DNA from: Ravibacter sp964559125
GTDB lineage: Bacteria; Bacteroidota; Bacteroidia; Cytophagales; Spirosomataceae
DNA length: 64,000 nucleotides
Assembly (NCBI GenBank): GCA_964559125.1
Contig: CAZLGW010000016.1
Span: forward strand, 61,711-125,710
Direction: 5' to 3'
Under the pieces are notes generated by a model. The model was not told where the DNA came from. It did not search any database and saw only the letters and a list, made by a program, of their open reading frames with translations. This document shows positions 53,250 to 62,159 of this stretch, piece after piece (the stretch's first letter is position 1; each line of letters begins with the position of its first letter). Made by a program: the position numbers and the translations under genes.

Positions 53250-53861
53250 TCAGCTCTTCAACTCCTTGATCCGTATCTTTTTCCAACGCACTTTTACACC
53301 GCCGCCGTGGTGGATCTGGAGCGCAATAAAGCCGTTTGCCGCCCCAATTTGCTCGTCTGTCACATTGGCTATATTACGTCCGTTCAGCCAGGTCGACACC
53401 TTATCACCCTGTACGTAGATCCGGAGATAATTCCAGTCATCGTGCTTGAACATTTCTTCAGTTAGTTTGGGAGGCGCCGCCTTGTTGCTCAACCACCCTC
53501 TGCCGTAGGATTCAAAGACATCAGCTGTCCTCCGTTTTTCGTCTATCTCTATCTGCCAGCCTTCAATGATAACTCCCTCGATGGCCGACCGTATAAAGAC
53601 CCCACTGTTGCCGCCGGCTTCCAGTTTAAAATACAGATCCATTATAAAGTCCTTATAATTCCGATCGGTCGCAAGATAGCCGAATCCTTTATCCGGCCCG
53701 CTTTCGCCAACCAGCTCCCCGTCCTCAACATACCACTTCTCCGTACCGTGGGCTACCCAGCCGGTCAGGTCTTTTCCGTTAAACAACTGCTGATACTCCT
53801 GCGCGTAGGCCGACAGGCAGCAGATTGTAAGTGCAAGCAAGGCAATTCCGGTTTTTCTCAT
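53250..53861 (-). CDS. Secreted DUF1080 protein
   Basis: The longest frame begins at 53960, but I choose the ATG at 53861 because it starts a proper signal peptide (MRKTGIALLALTICCLSAYA). The 203-residue product has the DUF1080 jelly-roll: LFNGKDLTGWVAHGTEKWYV, MDLYFKLEAGGNSGVFIRSA, VIIEGWQIEIDEKRRT, and VKVRWKKIRIKELKS at the end. It is shorter than the other DUF1080 protein (48764-49546), with which it shares the fold. In locus 3 it follows the alpha/beta-hydrolase gene, and probably acts in glycan breakdown in the periplasm. Confidence 0.87.
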   Translation of the reverse strand: MRKTGIALLALTICCLSAYAQEYQQLFNGKDLTGWVAHGTEKWYVEDGELVGESGPDKGFGYLATDRNYKDFIMDLYFKLEAGGNSGVFIRSAIEGVIIEGWQIEIDEKRRTADVFESYGRGWLSNKAAPPKLTEEMFKHDDWNYLRIYVQGDKVSTWLNGRNIANVTDEQIGAANGFIALQIHHGGGVKVRWKKIRIKELKS

Positions 53862-53961
53862 ATAAATAAAAAATTTAACTAATTGTATTTCAATAATTTG
53901 AATTGCAATATAGAAAAACAGGATGTACCTGACATCATACATGACGCCATTCCTGTTCACA

Positions 53962-54110
53962 AGGGTCAGAGGATAAATTTCGGGCCCGATTTCCCACCGC
54001 TTGATGTCTTCGAAATGATGGGAACTTTCAAAGACAAACTCCTTTATGGGCTGCTCGAAAGCATGAATGACCGGTACCTAAAAAAGAAGACTGGTATAGC
54101 ACTGACATAA
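53962..54110 (+). other. Coding-like fragment in the gap upstream of the DUF1080 gene
   Basis: A plus-strand frame from about 53962 to a TAA at 54108-54110 reads KGQRINFGPDFPPLDVFEMM, then GTFKDKLLYGLLESMNDRYL. The composition looks like real protein, but I do not recognise it and there is no good start codon or ribosome-binding site. It may be the tail of a lost gene. Nothing else is visible in the gap except the hairpin at 54141-54189. Confidence 0.3.
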
Positions 54111-54140
54111 AAGAGCCTCGGAGGAAAGTATTTTTCAAAT

Positions 54141-54189
54141 AAAAGGCGCCGGTACAATGGCCTGATCTTGGCTCTGTACCAGCGCTTTT
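54141..54189. terminator. Long hairpin after the alpha/beta-hydrolase gene
   Basis: AAAAGGCGCCGGTACA pairs with TGTACCAGCGCTTTT, with an inner GGCC/GGCT pairing. On the minus strand the stem is followed by TTTTATTT, so it can terminate transcripts from the gene at 54220. It may also end plus-strand transcription, since T residues follow there as well. It splits locus 3 in two. Confidence 0.65.
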
Positions 54190-54204
54190 GCTTAAAGCTA
54201 TCCT

Positions 54205-54227
54205 GCCCCTTTGATGTTTTCAGGGGC
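54205..54227. other. Inverted repeat over the stop codon of the alpha/beta-hydrolase gene
   Basis: GCCCCT and AGGGGC arms surround TTGATGTTTTC. The stop codon (54220-54222, minus strand) lies at the edge of one arm. The arms equal those of the hairpin at hisC, but the loop differs, so it may be unrelated to the REP-like element. Confidence 0.4.
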
Positions 54228-55383
54228 GGTAGCCTTTAAACCATTTTTTGAAGAATTGAACTCCTTCTGCCGCCAGGGCCTCATGACCTCCGTCGTGAAG
54301 TTCCAGGCTGAGACGATCGCCCAGCCCCAGGCGTTCATAATGCACTTTCGAACGTTCGAATTCCTCCACTACCTGCGGCCAATGGGCAATTCCGTCTTTT
54401 TTGCCGTGCTGTATCTGGACGGGCCTCGGACATATCATCGACATCACGTCATGATCGGAGAATTCACTTAACCAGCCGGTAAAATAGGCATGTTCTTCGT
54501 TATTTTTTGTGAAACTACTATACCGCTCATCGGCTACTACCATTTTATTGATCCGGTGATTAAACCAGGCAGACACTATCCCAGCTTTGATACGCGGCTC
54601 CAGGGGCATCCAGAACATCGTAGCCATGCCGCCCAGCGAAACACCCCATGCACCTACCTGGTTCTCATCTATCCTGTCGTCGGCCAGTACCACGTCTAGA
54701 AGATGCTGCACACGTGCCAATTCTATGCCCGGAAGGCTCACATCTGCCAGCCTGGCCAGTCGCTCGATGTTGTTCCTTCTGGGGATGGTACGCATATTAA
54801 GCGGCGCCAGTACCGCGAAACCTGCATCCAGCAACGCTTTTGCATAGGCATGGTAGCTTTTACCATCTTCAAAAGGAGTTTCAGGCCCGCTTCCGATCCC
54901 GTGCAAGGCTATTACCAGGGGAACAGGGCGCCCCCTCCCCGCACCCTTGGGATAGGCGATGACGGCCCTGACCGAAATATCCCCCAAAGCAAGTTCCAGC
55001 CATTCTCCATTCACCCCTAACAACTCGTAAGGCTTCCTGCTCAATTCACCGGTTTTCTTCAGCACTGGAGGCTTGATTACCTGCTGTTCCCACCGGAGAC
55101 GGTTCGGCGCCACGCTTCTGATCAAGGCATCAGGGCTGCTATAATCCCGTTGCCATGCAATGGCTACACGGGCATCGTACCCATCGATTATATAGCGCAA
55201 AAGATAATTTTCCAGCTCTTTTTCATAGGAGTCTATCCGGGAATCATCTTCTTTGTCGGTAAGGACTTTGGCATGCTGGGCTTTGACGGGCGTCAGGGCT
55301 ATCCCAGCAAGAACTGCTAACAGATACCATATCGTCGACGCTCTGCGACGAGGTACTGTCATAAAGGTTGAACGTACACTCAT
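54220..55383 (-). CDS. Secreted alpha/beta-hydrolase (dienelactone hydrolase/acetyl-esterase type)
   Basis: The protein of about 387 residues has a signal peptide (region STIWYLLAVLAGIALTPV) and an alpha/beta-hydrolase core: oxyanion strand LVIALHGIGSG, nucleophile elbow GAWGVSLGGMATMFW (Ser), the acid near CPRPVQIQHGKKDGIAHW, and the histidine in LELHDGGHEALAAEG. It should remove acyl or acetyl groups from a glycan or lipid. Three nearby in-frame ATGs (55404, 55383, 55362) are possible; the first overlaps the susD stop, and 55383 is a compromise. It is directly downstream of susC-susD of locus 3. Confidence 0.88.
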   Translation of the reverse strand: MSVRSTFMTVPRRRASTIWYLLAVLAGIALTPVKAQHAKVLTDKEDDSRIDSYEKELENYLLRYIIDGYDARVAIAWQRDYSSPDALIRSVAPNRLRWEQQVIKPPVLKKTGELSRKPYELLGVNGEWLELALGDISVRAVIAYPKGAGRGRPVPLVIALHGIGSGPETPFEDGKSYHAYAKALLDAGFAVLAPLNMRTIPRRNNIERLARLADVSLPGIELARVQHLLDVVLADDRIDENQVGAWGVSLGGMATMFWMPLEPRIKAGIVSAWFNHRINKMVVADERYSSFTKNNEEHAYFTGWLSEFSDHDVMSMICPRPVQIQHGKKDGIAHWPQVVEEFERSKVHYERLGLGDRLSLELHDGGHEALAAEGVQFFKKWFKGYRP

Positions 55384-55397
55384 CTCATATTCAAGGG

Positions 55398-57110
55398 TTA
55401 CCATCCCGGGTTTTGTTTTAAAGCAGGATTTAAAGTGAGTTCATTGATCGAGACAGGGTCAAGATAGTCCCTGTCCGTTTTAAAGCCATAGCCGGAAGGC
55501 AGCGCCTTCGCATAGGGATCCAGGAACCCTTCTTCGTCCACAGAAAGCACCGGAGGGTTCTGAAACTGAGCAGCAAAGGCTCCGCGCGGCCGCTTGCCGA
55601 CAATGAGCTCATCTGCCGCCGCCCAACGGGCAATATCATCCCACCTCAGGTTTTCGAGTGCCAGCTCAACCCGTCGTTCCCGTCTTACTTCATTGATCAA
55701 AGGAGAAAGCGCCGGGAAATCCCAATTCGGATCGGTTTCTATAGCCGCCATGTCCAGGTTAGGCATACCAACCCTATCCCGAAGCTTTTTAATAGTAGCA
55801 TCGATGTCGGCCTGGGTGGCCGAACCCAGTTCGATCCTGGCTTCGATATAGTTGAGCAGAACCTCTGCATACCTGAACTGGATAGAAGGTGTTTCTTCAA
55901 AATTCAGATGATGGTAGACTACAAAAGGATTATAGTCTTTCCGTCTCATGTAGCCGGTGCCTGACGAGTAGGTAGAGTTCGTATACATCTTGTCATAGAC
56001 TTCTTTCCAGTTCTTTACAGTTCCGTTTTGTTCGATCATCCAGGGTGCATCAGGAGTAAATATGGTCTGCCTGAATCTCGGATCCCGGTTTTCAGTCTCC
56101 TTCATCAGGTTGTCATATCCTTTAAAAAGGGTGCTGCGGCTTATAGGCTTACCATCAGTACATAAATAGGAATTCGCCATTTCCCTGGTAATGCCATAAC
56201 CTTCCGGCGTTTCCATTCTGTATAATTTACTATGACTGTGAATACCCAGATTCAGGTCCATCTTGCTCCAGAACATCACCTCTTTGTTATTGCTGTAATC
56301 ACGCAGGCCGAAGAGGTCGTTGTAGTCCTTTTCAGGATTCCCGGTACTGTAAACATCAAACAGGCCGGAGGCCATTACCTCCGCCGCAGCTTCGGCGGCT
56401 TTCCTGAAAAATTTCCCGGGATCAGCGCCTTCTACACCAAAGGAAGTACCGGCATGATATTTCTCCCAGCTTCCTTCATAGAGGGCTACGCGCGACTGGA
56501 AAAGAAGCGCTACCCACTTGTTGATCCTGGTATGACCGTTGGTTTTTTCGGCTGTCAGGTAACTTGCAGCGGTATCGAGGTCGGCTATGATCTTTTCAGC
56601 TACGATATTGCGCGGTGTTCTACCCTGGTAGAGCTCCGGCGATTCGGAGGTCAGTACCTTATCAATCCATTGCACGTCCCCGAAAGTCCGCAGCAGATTG
56701 TAGTAAAACATAGCGCGGAAAAAGTGAGCTTCTCCTGCATACTGTTTATAATCCTCGAAATCGGCCTCTGCCTTCCTGTAGTTAGCAAAAAAATAGTTTA
56801 TGCTTCTTACCGAAGTATAGTTAAGTGCAGGAGCGCTGTTGACGGTACGTATGCCATGTAAACGAGGGTTGATAGCGCTTTCGGTCAGGTAAACGTCTGT
56901 CCCGGCATCTCCCCTCCCCTTATCGGTAATCGGGAAATTAGTCCTGTTATAATACTGGTTAACGTACAGCTTCAGATCGTTAGGCGTCCTGAAAAAAACC
57001 GGCTCGGTAACTGCATCGAGCGGGTATCGGTCCAGATGCTCTTCCTGGTTGCAGGCCATAAGCAGCAAACAGGCCGGCAGGAACAAGAGAATTGATTTGA
57101 ATATCTTCAT
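55398..57110 (-). CDS. SusD/RagB-family nutrient-binding lipoprotein (locus 3)
   Basis: I choose the ATG at 57110 (MKIFKSILLFLPACLLLMAC), because it begins a lipoprotein signal with lipobox LMAC; the frame opens five codons earlier. The 570-residue protein has the SusD helices (GEAHFFRAMFYYNLLRTFGD, TPRNIVAEKIIADLDTAASY) and the C-terminal INEVRRERRVELALENLRWD, ending in NELTLNPALKQNPGW. That end is almost the same as in the SusD of locus 1. It lies 31 bp after susC and overlaps the longest frame of the esterase gene. Confidence 0.95.
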   Translation of the reverse strand: MKIFKSILLFLPACLLLMACNQEEHLDRYPLDAVTEPVFFRTPNDLKLYVNQYYNRTNFPITDKGRGDAGTDVYLTESAINPRLHGIRTVNSAPALNYTSVRSINYFFANYRKAEADFEDYKQYAGEAHFFRAMFYYNLLRTFGDVQWIDKVLTSESPELYQGRTPRNIVAEKIIADLDTAASYLTAEKTNGHTRINKWVALLFQSRVALYEGSWEKYHAGTSFGVEGADPGKFFRKAAEAAAEVMASGLFDVYSTGNPEKDYNDLFGLRDYSNNKEVMFWSKMDLNLGIHSHSKLYRMETPEGYGITREMANSYLCTDGKPISRSTLFKGYDNLMKETENRDPRFRQTIFTPDAPWMIEQNGTVKNWKEVYDKMYTNSTYSSGTGYMRRKDYNPFVVYHHLNFEETPSIQFRYAEVLLNYIEARIELGSATQADIDATIKKLRDRVGMPNLDMAAIETDPNWDFPALSPLINEVRRERRVELALENLRWDDIARWAAADELIVGKRPRGAFAAQFQNPPVLSVDEEGFLDPYAKALPSGYGFKTDRDYLDPVSINELTLNPALKQNPGW

Positions 57111-57141
57111 ATCTGACTGATTCAAAAACGATTAGCAAGCA

Positions 57142-60100
57142 TTAAAACATAAAATTGACACCCATCGAAAACATCCTGTTAATAGGATACGTCTCGCCCA
57201 TGTCCACGCCGCCATCGCGTGGGTTTGAAGCCACCACCGTTTCGGGTTCGTACATGCGGGGCAGGCGCGAAAATGTCAGCAGATTTTCAGCCGACACATA
57301 AAGTCTTGCACTTTTCAGTCGTAGCTTGCTCAGCCAGTCTGCAGGTACGGTATAGCCTACCTGCAGGTTTTTAAGCCGTAAGTAAGCCCCATTAAGGACA
57401 TAACGGCTCTGGTCGCGGATATTTTTCGCTCTTTCCGCTGAAAAGTAAGGTTTTGGGAAATAAGCGTCAGTATTCGGCCCAAGCATATTGGTCTCATCGG
57501 CCGGGCGCCAGTAGTCCAGCATATATCCTCCTCTGAAAAGGGCGGAGTTACTTGGCCCGGCAGTGAGCCCCCAGAAATACTCGGAAGCCAGTCCCGGTAA
57601 AAAGTCACGCCGGCCAATTCCCTGCCAGATCATGCTCACATCAAACCCACGCCAGCTGCCGCCTGCGGTAAGACCGAAAGAGTAACGGGGAGTTGTATTG
57701 GCTATGACCGACAGGTCCCCATGATCGTTAAGAGTACGGGCGCCTTCGTTAATCACCCCGTCGCCGTTCAGATCCTTGAAGATAATGTCACCGGGCCCCC
57801 ATTTGTTATAATAAAACGATTGGTCAGGCATACTTTCCCCTGCGGTTTGCAATATACGGTCGGTAGTAAGTCCCCAGACATCACCATACCGGCGACCGCT
57901 GTACCACCCGTTTATCGACCCCGATTCATTGAGATAATCCAGGATAGTGGTCCTGTTATCGCTCAACAAAAGCCGGGCGTCGTAAGAAAATCCGGAAGCA
58001 AGCCGATCCCTCCAGGCTACCGACAGTTCAAAGCCTTTGGTTGAAAGTCTGGCATTGTTGGTCGGAGGAACGGAAGCCCCTAATACAGACGGAAGCTGTA
58101 CAGACGGCCCGAGCATATCCGACGTGGTCCTGTTATACCAGTCAAATACAAGTTCCAGCCTGTTATTTAAAAACGCAGCCTCAAGTCCTACATCAAACGT
58201 CGTAATCGTTTCCCAGGTCAGGTTGTTGCTGACCATGGCCGGCGCTTCTGCATATAAAGGAACTTCATCTCCTATGATATAGCCCGGATCCGCATAATTA
58301 TCTGCATTGCGGCGATATTTGATCGGGATAGTGGGCAGGTAGAGATAATTAGCTACGTTCTGGTTACCGAGAGAACCATAAGAAGCGCGGAGTTTAAGGG
58401 TATTGATATGACGGGCCAGCGGCTCCCAGAAGTCTTCCCTGGAAATATTGTAGCCTCCCGAAACGGATGGGAACAACCCCCATCGCTGTCCGGGAGCAAA
58501 ACGGGAAGACCCGTCGTAGCGGCCACTTATTTCCAACAGGTATTTCTCGTCATAGTTGTAGTTAAAACGTCCGAAAATCCCCTGGGTAGCCCAATGATTC
58601 ATCCAGTCGTCGAGTGTAAAATCGCCGGTTGCGGTCCGGATAGAGGGTACCTGCTCCGTAATCAGGTTCATCTTGTAGCCATTCAGTCCGCGATTGGAGT
58701 TAGCATCCCGCTCATATCCTGCCAGCAGCTTGAAGTAATTTTTTCCGAGCTGTTTTTCGTAAGCGGTATACGCCGTGAAAATATCATATTGTCCCTGATT
58801 AAGTACGGAGCGGTATCCTGTAGCAGCCTCACCAATATTGCCTGTCGTACCATTCGGTATAGGTACAGGCACGGGCTTAGGATTCCGGGTTTCAGACCCC
58901 CACCTGTAGTTGTAACGGTAGTAAATATTTGTTTTCCAACCCTTTACAGGCTCTATCTCAGTACCTATATTCATCCACAGATCATGGTTCTGGGTAACAA
59001 TGCGCCCTCCTTTCTCCAGTACGAGCATGAGTGGATTGGCAATGCTCCCATCTATATTATATTTTGGCATTGTAGGCCAGAAGTCAATAAACTGTGACCA
59101 GGTGTAGGTCCGCTCGAGCCCGACCATCCCCAGGGGAGCGTCAGTTTCCGTTCTTGCGTATCGACTGCTGAAATCAAAGGAAATCCAGTCGGCAACCTTC
59201 GATTTGACGTTGGCCAGTATGTTGTAGCGTCTATATCCATCATCGCCCCAGCTGTACGTCCCCGGCTGGTTGAAAACACCGGCATTGATATAGAACTGGT
59301 TCCGTCGGTCGCCTCCGCTGAGGTTGATGTTGTGCTTTTGCTGAACTACATACTTCTTATAGTACTCCCGTGTCCAGTTATAGTTGGCGTTACCGTCCCA
59401 GCGACCACGCCACTGGCTGTAAGGCGGCCTATCAGGATTATACTCGTAAGGGTAGGTCCCGTCTATAAACCCTTTGATACGCTCCACCTGCTCAGCCGGA
59501 AAAGTGGGAGTCAAACCCGCATTTGCCGCAGCCTGGTTGAATGCCGTTGCATAGATCAGGGAACTCTCCATATCCGGAACGTAGATTGGCACTGAAAATG
59601 AAATATTATTGTTATAACCAATCCTGGTAGGCTGATTCTGCGCTCCTTTTTTAGTGGTGATTAGGACTACACCAAACGCCGCCCTTGATCCATAAACTGC
59701 TGATGCTGACGCATCTTTCAGAATGGAGATGCTCTCTACGGTTTCAGGATCCAGGTAATTGACGTTGCTTTCCACACCGTCGACCAATATAAGAGGACTG
59801 GTGTTGCCGGATATAGACCCGATACCCCTGATCTGCCAGTTCTGTGAAGCGCCCGGCTCCCCGCCAAAGCTATTGAGGTTGATATTGACGTTGGGAGACG
59901 CTCCCTGCAAAAGCAGTGACACATTGGAGGCGGGTCTGTTGGCCAGCTGATCTCCTGAAACTACATCGACCGCCCCGGTAAGATTCACCTTTTTTTGTGC
60001 GCCGTAGCCTACCACCACGATTTCCGATAGCGCCTTTGCATCTTCAGAGAGCGTTACATCCAGCTGGGTTTGGGTTCCTGCCACGATTTCCCGGGTTACA

Positions 60101-60747
60101 TAGCCCACAAACGAGAAGACAAATACGGTATGCTCATCCGCGGCATGAAGTTCAAACCTGCCGTCTACATCGGTTACAGTACCCTGCTGGGTTCCTTTTA
60201 TAAGGATATTCACTCCCGGAAGCGAAGCCCCTGTCTCATCTGTAACCTTCCCTTTTATAAGCTTGTCGGCAAAATCAACACCGGGCATCGGACGGATAAG
60301 CCCGGACTCCATACGGATTTCTGAATGCACAGGATCATTTAACGGCAAGTCGTTATACGCAGCGACTCTATTCTGCCTGCTACTTTTCTTTTTTAACAGT
60401 ACCTGCTTTCCTTCTAACTGCCAGATAATATCCGTCCCTTCAAAAAGATGGTCCAGTACCTGTTCAAGGGTGCCGCTTAGCTCCAGGTTTACCTTCTTTT
60501 TGGAGTTGATCTGACTTGTACTGTAAAAAAAATGAAGCTGGCTCTGTCGTTCTATTTCCAGAAGGACATCCCGAAGGGCTACCGACTTTACCGATATGGA
60601 GACCTTCGTCTCTTTGGTCAGCCCGTTACTTTGCCCGGGCAGTACCTGAAATAAAAATAAGATCAGCGCCAGCATACCCTTATATTTATTATTGAAACAA
60701 ATTGCCCGGTCCGGCGGACAAAAAACACGGAATAAAGTATTTTTCAT
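57142..60747 (-). CDS. SusC/RagA-family TonB-dependent receptor with STN domain (locus 3)
   Basis: This 1201-residue receptor has a signal region (about 20-45), an STN domain (about 48-118; LRDVLLEIERQSQLHFFYST), a carboxypeptidase-regulatory-like domain (about 158-240; IKGTQQGTVTDVDGRFELHA), a plug (IVVVGYGAQKKVNLTGAVDV) and a barrel ending in VNFMF. The plug start is close to that of the locus 1 SusC (INLTGAVDVVSSDLL). It should import the nutrient bound by the SusD at 55398 and signal to the FecR at 60987. Its own promoter must lie in the 239-bp gap upstream, since a weak terminator follows fecR. Confidence 0.95.
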   Translation of the reverse strand: MKNTLFRVFCPPDRAICFNNKYKGMLALILFLFQVLPGQSNGLTKETKVSISVKSVALRDVLLEIERQSQLHFFYSTSQINSKKKVNLELSGTLEQVLDHLFEGTDIIWQLEGKQVLLKKKSSRQNRVAAYNDLPLNDPVHSEIRMESGLIRPMPGVDFADKLIKGKVTDETGASLPGVNILIKGTQQGTVTDVDGRFELHAADEHTVFVFSFVGYVTREIVAGTQTQLDVTLSEDAKALSEIVVVGYGAQKKVNLTGAVDVVSGDQLANRPASNVSLLLQGASPNVNINLNSFGGEPGASQNWQIRGIGSISGNTSPLILVDGVESNVNYLDPETVESISILKDASASAVYGSRAAFGVVLITTKKGAQNQPTRIGYNNNISFSVPIYVPDMESSLIYATAFNQAAANAGLTPTFPAEQVERIKGFIDGTYPYEYNPDRPPYSQWRGRWDGNANYNWTREYYKKYVVQQKHNINLSGGDRRNQFYINAGVFNQPGTYSWGDDGYRRYNILANVKSKVADWISFDFSSRYARTETDAPLGMVGLERTYTWSQFIDFWPTMPKYNIDGSIANPLMLVLEKGGRIVTQNHDLWMNIGTEIEPVKGWKTNIYYRYNYRWGSETRNPKPVPVPIPNGTTGNIGEAATGYRSVLNQGQYDIFTAYTAYEKQLGKNYFKLLAGYERDANSNRGLNGYKMNLITEQVPSIRTATGDFTLDDWMNHWATQGIFGRFNYNYDEKYLLEISGRYDGSSRFAPGQRWGLFPSVSGGYNISREDFWEPLARHINTLKLRASYGSLGNQNVANYLYLPTIPIKYRRNADNYADPGYIIGDEVPLYAEAPAMVSNNLTWETITTFDVGLEAAFLNNRLELVFDWYNRTTSDMLGPSVQLPSVLGASVPPTNNARLSTKGFELSVAWRDRLASGFSYDARLLLSDNRTTILDYLNESGSINGWYSGRRYGDVWGLTTDRILQTAGESMPDQSFYYNKWGPGDIIFKDLNGDGVINEGARTLNDHGDLSVIANTTPRYSFGLTAGGSWRGFDVSMIWQGIGRRDFLPGLASEYFWGLTAGPSNSALFRGGYMLDYWRPADETNMLGPNTDAYFPKPYFSAERAKNIRDQSRYVLNGAYLRLKNLQVGYTVPADWLSKLRLKSARLYVSAENLLTFSRLPRMYEPETVVASNPRDGGVDMGETYPINRMFSMGVNFMF

Positions 60748-60787
60748 ACTTTTACAGATAATTGGTGAAAAATGAATTGATCCAATC

Positions 60788-60829
60788 CGGGTGCTGCCTC
60801 ACTGATCTTTGGCGAGATAAAGGCAGCAT
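60788..60829. other. Leader hairpin between fecR and susC (locus 3)
   Basis: GGTGCTGCCT pairs with AGGCAGCATCC (one G-T pair). In the susC direction it is preceded by six A residues. A hairpin with the same design is found before the susC of locus 2 (9568-9594). It could be a leader structure that controls susC or an antisense terminator. Confidence 0.5.
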
Positions 60830-60957
60830 CCTTTTTTGCAGTCCTGAACAACTCCCTGTTTAACGGACCACGATAACAGGCTTATGGCTTTTTCTATTGG
60901 CTTCTAAAGAGTTTTTAGGTTTGTAAGGGTTATTTTTTCGAAATCCTTTGTACCAAA

Positions 60958-60981
60958 GATGCCAGTTGAGGAGCTGGCGTC
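60958..60981 (-). terminator. Hairpin after the locus 3 fecR gene
   Basis: On the minus strand GACGCCAG and CTGGCATC form a stem with one G-T pair and are followed by TTTGG, 6 bp after the fecR stop. It could reduce read-through into susC. The T-run is short. Confidence 0.4.
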
Positions 60982-60986
60982 TGCTC

Positions 60987-61976
60987 CTATTCGCAAAGCT
61001 TTCCTTCCAGCTTAAAGCGACCTCCCTGCTCTGTCACTTTTACCCCGGTGGTTTTTTCAAAGAATCCGAGTACGTCCGAAATGCTTTCTTCACCTACGTT
61101 CATACTGAAACGGCAGTCCTTCTGCTCATCATCGAGCAGGATCTTCACCCCGTACCACTTCTCCAGTTCCGAAAATATCGCCCCCACAGGCTCATCCTCA
61201 AAAAAGAAATTCCCCGAACGCCAGGCGGTTTTCTGTTCTGCTTCGGCGCTGGTTTTGACCAGAGAAGCTGTCTCTTTATGAAACACCACCTGCTCATTGG
61301 GCAGCATTTCGACTTCATTTCCCTCGTTCTCAAGATTTTTTACCGTTACCTTCCCTTTAACCAGGGTCGTTTCCACTCGGTCTTCGTCCGCATACGACTT
61401 CACATTAAAAATAGTCCCCAATACCCGGATCTGAATTTTCGAAGTCTTCACCAGGAATGGCTTCCGGGCGTCGTGCGCTATGTCAAAATAAGCTTCTCCA
61501 TCGAGCACAACCTCCCGCATCGAACCGGTCATATTAAATGAAATCGACGAATTGTCGTTAAGCGTCACCAGCGATCCGTCAGCCAGCACTACCGTACGCT
61601 TCTGGCCGTCTTCTGTTGTGACCCGATGTTCCCCGCTTTCCGATAAAAGCAGGAAACCCAGACCGGCCAGGACCAGCAGCCCGGTAAAGGACGCTGCTAT
61701 CCGGAAAAAGGCAGACCTGTAAAAAGGTACGGTCCGGCCGGTTTCCTGAACCACGCCGGTTTTCAGTTTATCCAGGATACGATCCGATACTCCGGTGTCC
61801 ATAGCCAGCCGGGAATGAAATATTTTTATCGCTTCCTGATCCATCATAGCTTCTGCGATCCTGAGATCCCCCGGATTCTCCAATAAAAAAAGCAGTTCAT
61901 ACCTGTCCTCATCGGTACATTCATTCCTGAGATACTTACCAATTAGTTCTTCTATTCGATCCGGAGTTGGTTCCAT
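60987..61976 (-). CDS. FecR-family anti-sigma factor without adjacent sigma gene (locus 3)
   Basis: I choose the ATG at 61976 (MEPTPDRIEELIGKYLRNEC); the frame opens 35 codons earlier but that part is not like the family. The 329-residue protein has a cytoplasmic N-terminal part (about 1-85), one transmembrane helix (about 87-105, SFTGLLVLAGLGFLLL), a FecR domain (about 115-215; LADGSLVTLNDNSSISF, VVLDGEAYFDI, LGTIFNVKSY) and a C-terminal DUF4974 domain (about 255-325; FFFEDEPVGAIFSELEKWYG). No sigma gene lies next to it: upstream is a divergent secreted protein. Its sigma partner must be encoded elsewhere. Confidence 0.92.
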   Translation of the reverse strand: MEPTPDRIEELIGKYLRNECTDEDRYELLFLLENPGDLRIAEAMMDQEAIKIFHSRLAMDTGVSDRILDKLKTGVVQETGRTVPFYRSAFFRIAASFTGLLVLAGLGFLLLSESGEHRVTTEDGQKRTVVLADGSLVTLNDNSSISFNMTGSMREVVLDGEAYFDIAHDARKPFLVKTSKIQIRVLGTIFNVKSYADEDRVETTLVKGKVTVKNLENEGNEVEMLPNEQVVFHKETASLVKTSAEAEQKTAWRSGNFFFEDEPVGAIFSELEKWYGVKILLDDEQKDCRFSMNVGEESISDVLGFFEKTTGVKVTEQGGRFKLEGKLCE

Positions 61977-62159
61977 TCTTGTTCCTTTTATAACCTTAAT
62001 ACAAACAAGGCCGGCGAAAGACATGCTCATACTCAAAAAAAAGCAGCCGTGTGTTTCCCTCCCCGGACTGTCTGCGATCAATAAGGAAACTTTTAGTCCC
62101 GTTTAACCACAATTGTACCTATCGTTTTTCACCATTTCACTCCATTCTCCCCAATTGTT

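Noticed and set aside
58408..59097. 229-codon plus-strand frame inside susC of locus 3
   Set aside because: Antisense to the SusC barrel and without recognisable features.
60987..62081. Longer start for the locus 3 FecR protein (62081)
   Set aside because: The additional 35 residues do not match the family and the ATG at 61976 begins the normal FecR N-terminus.
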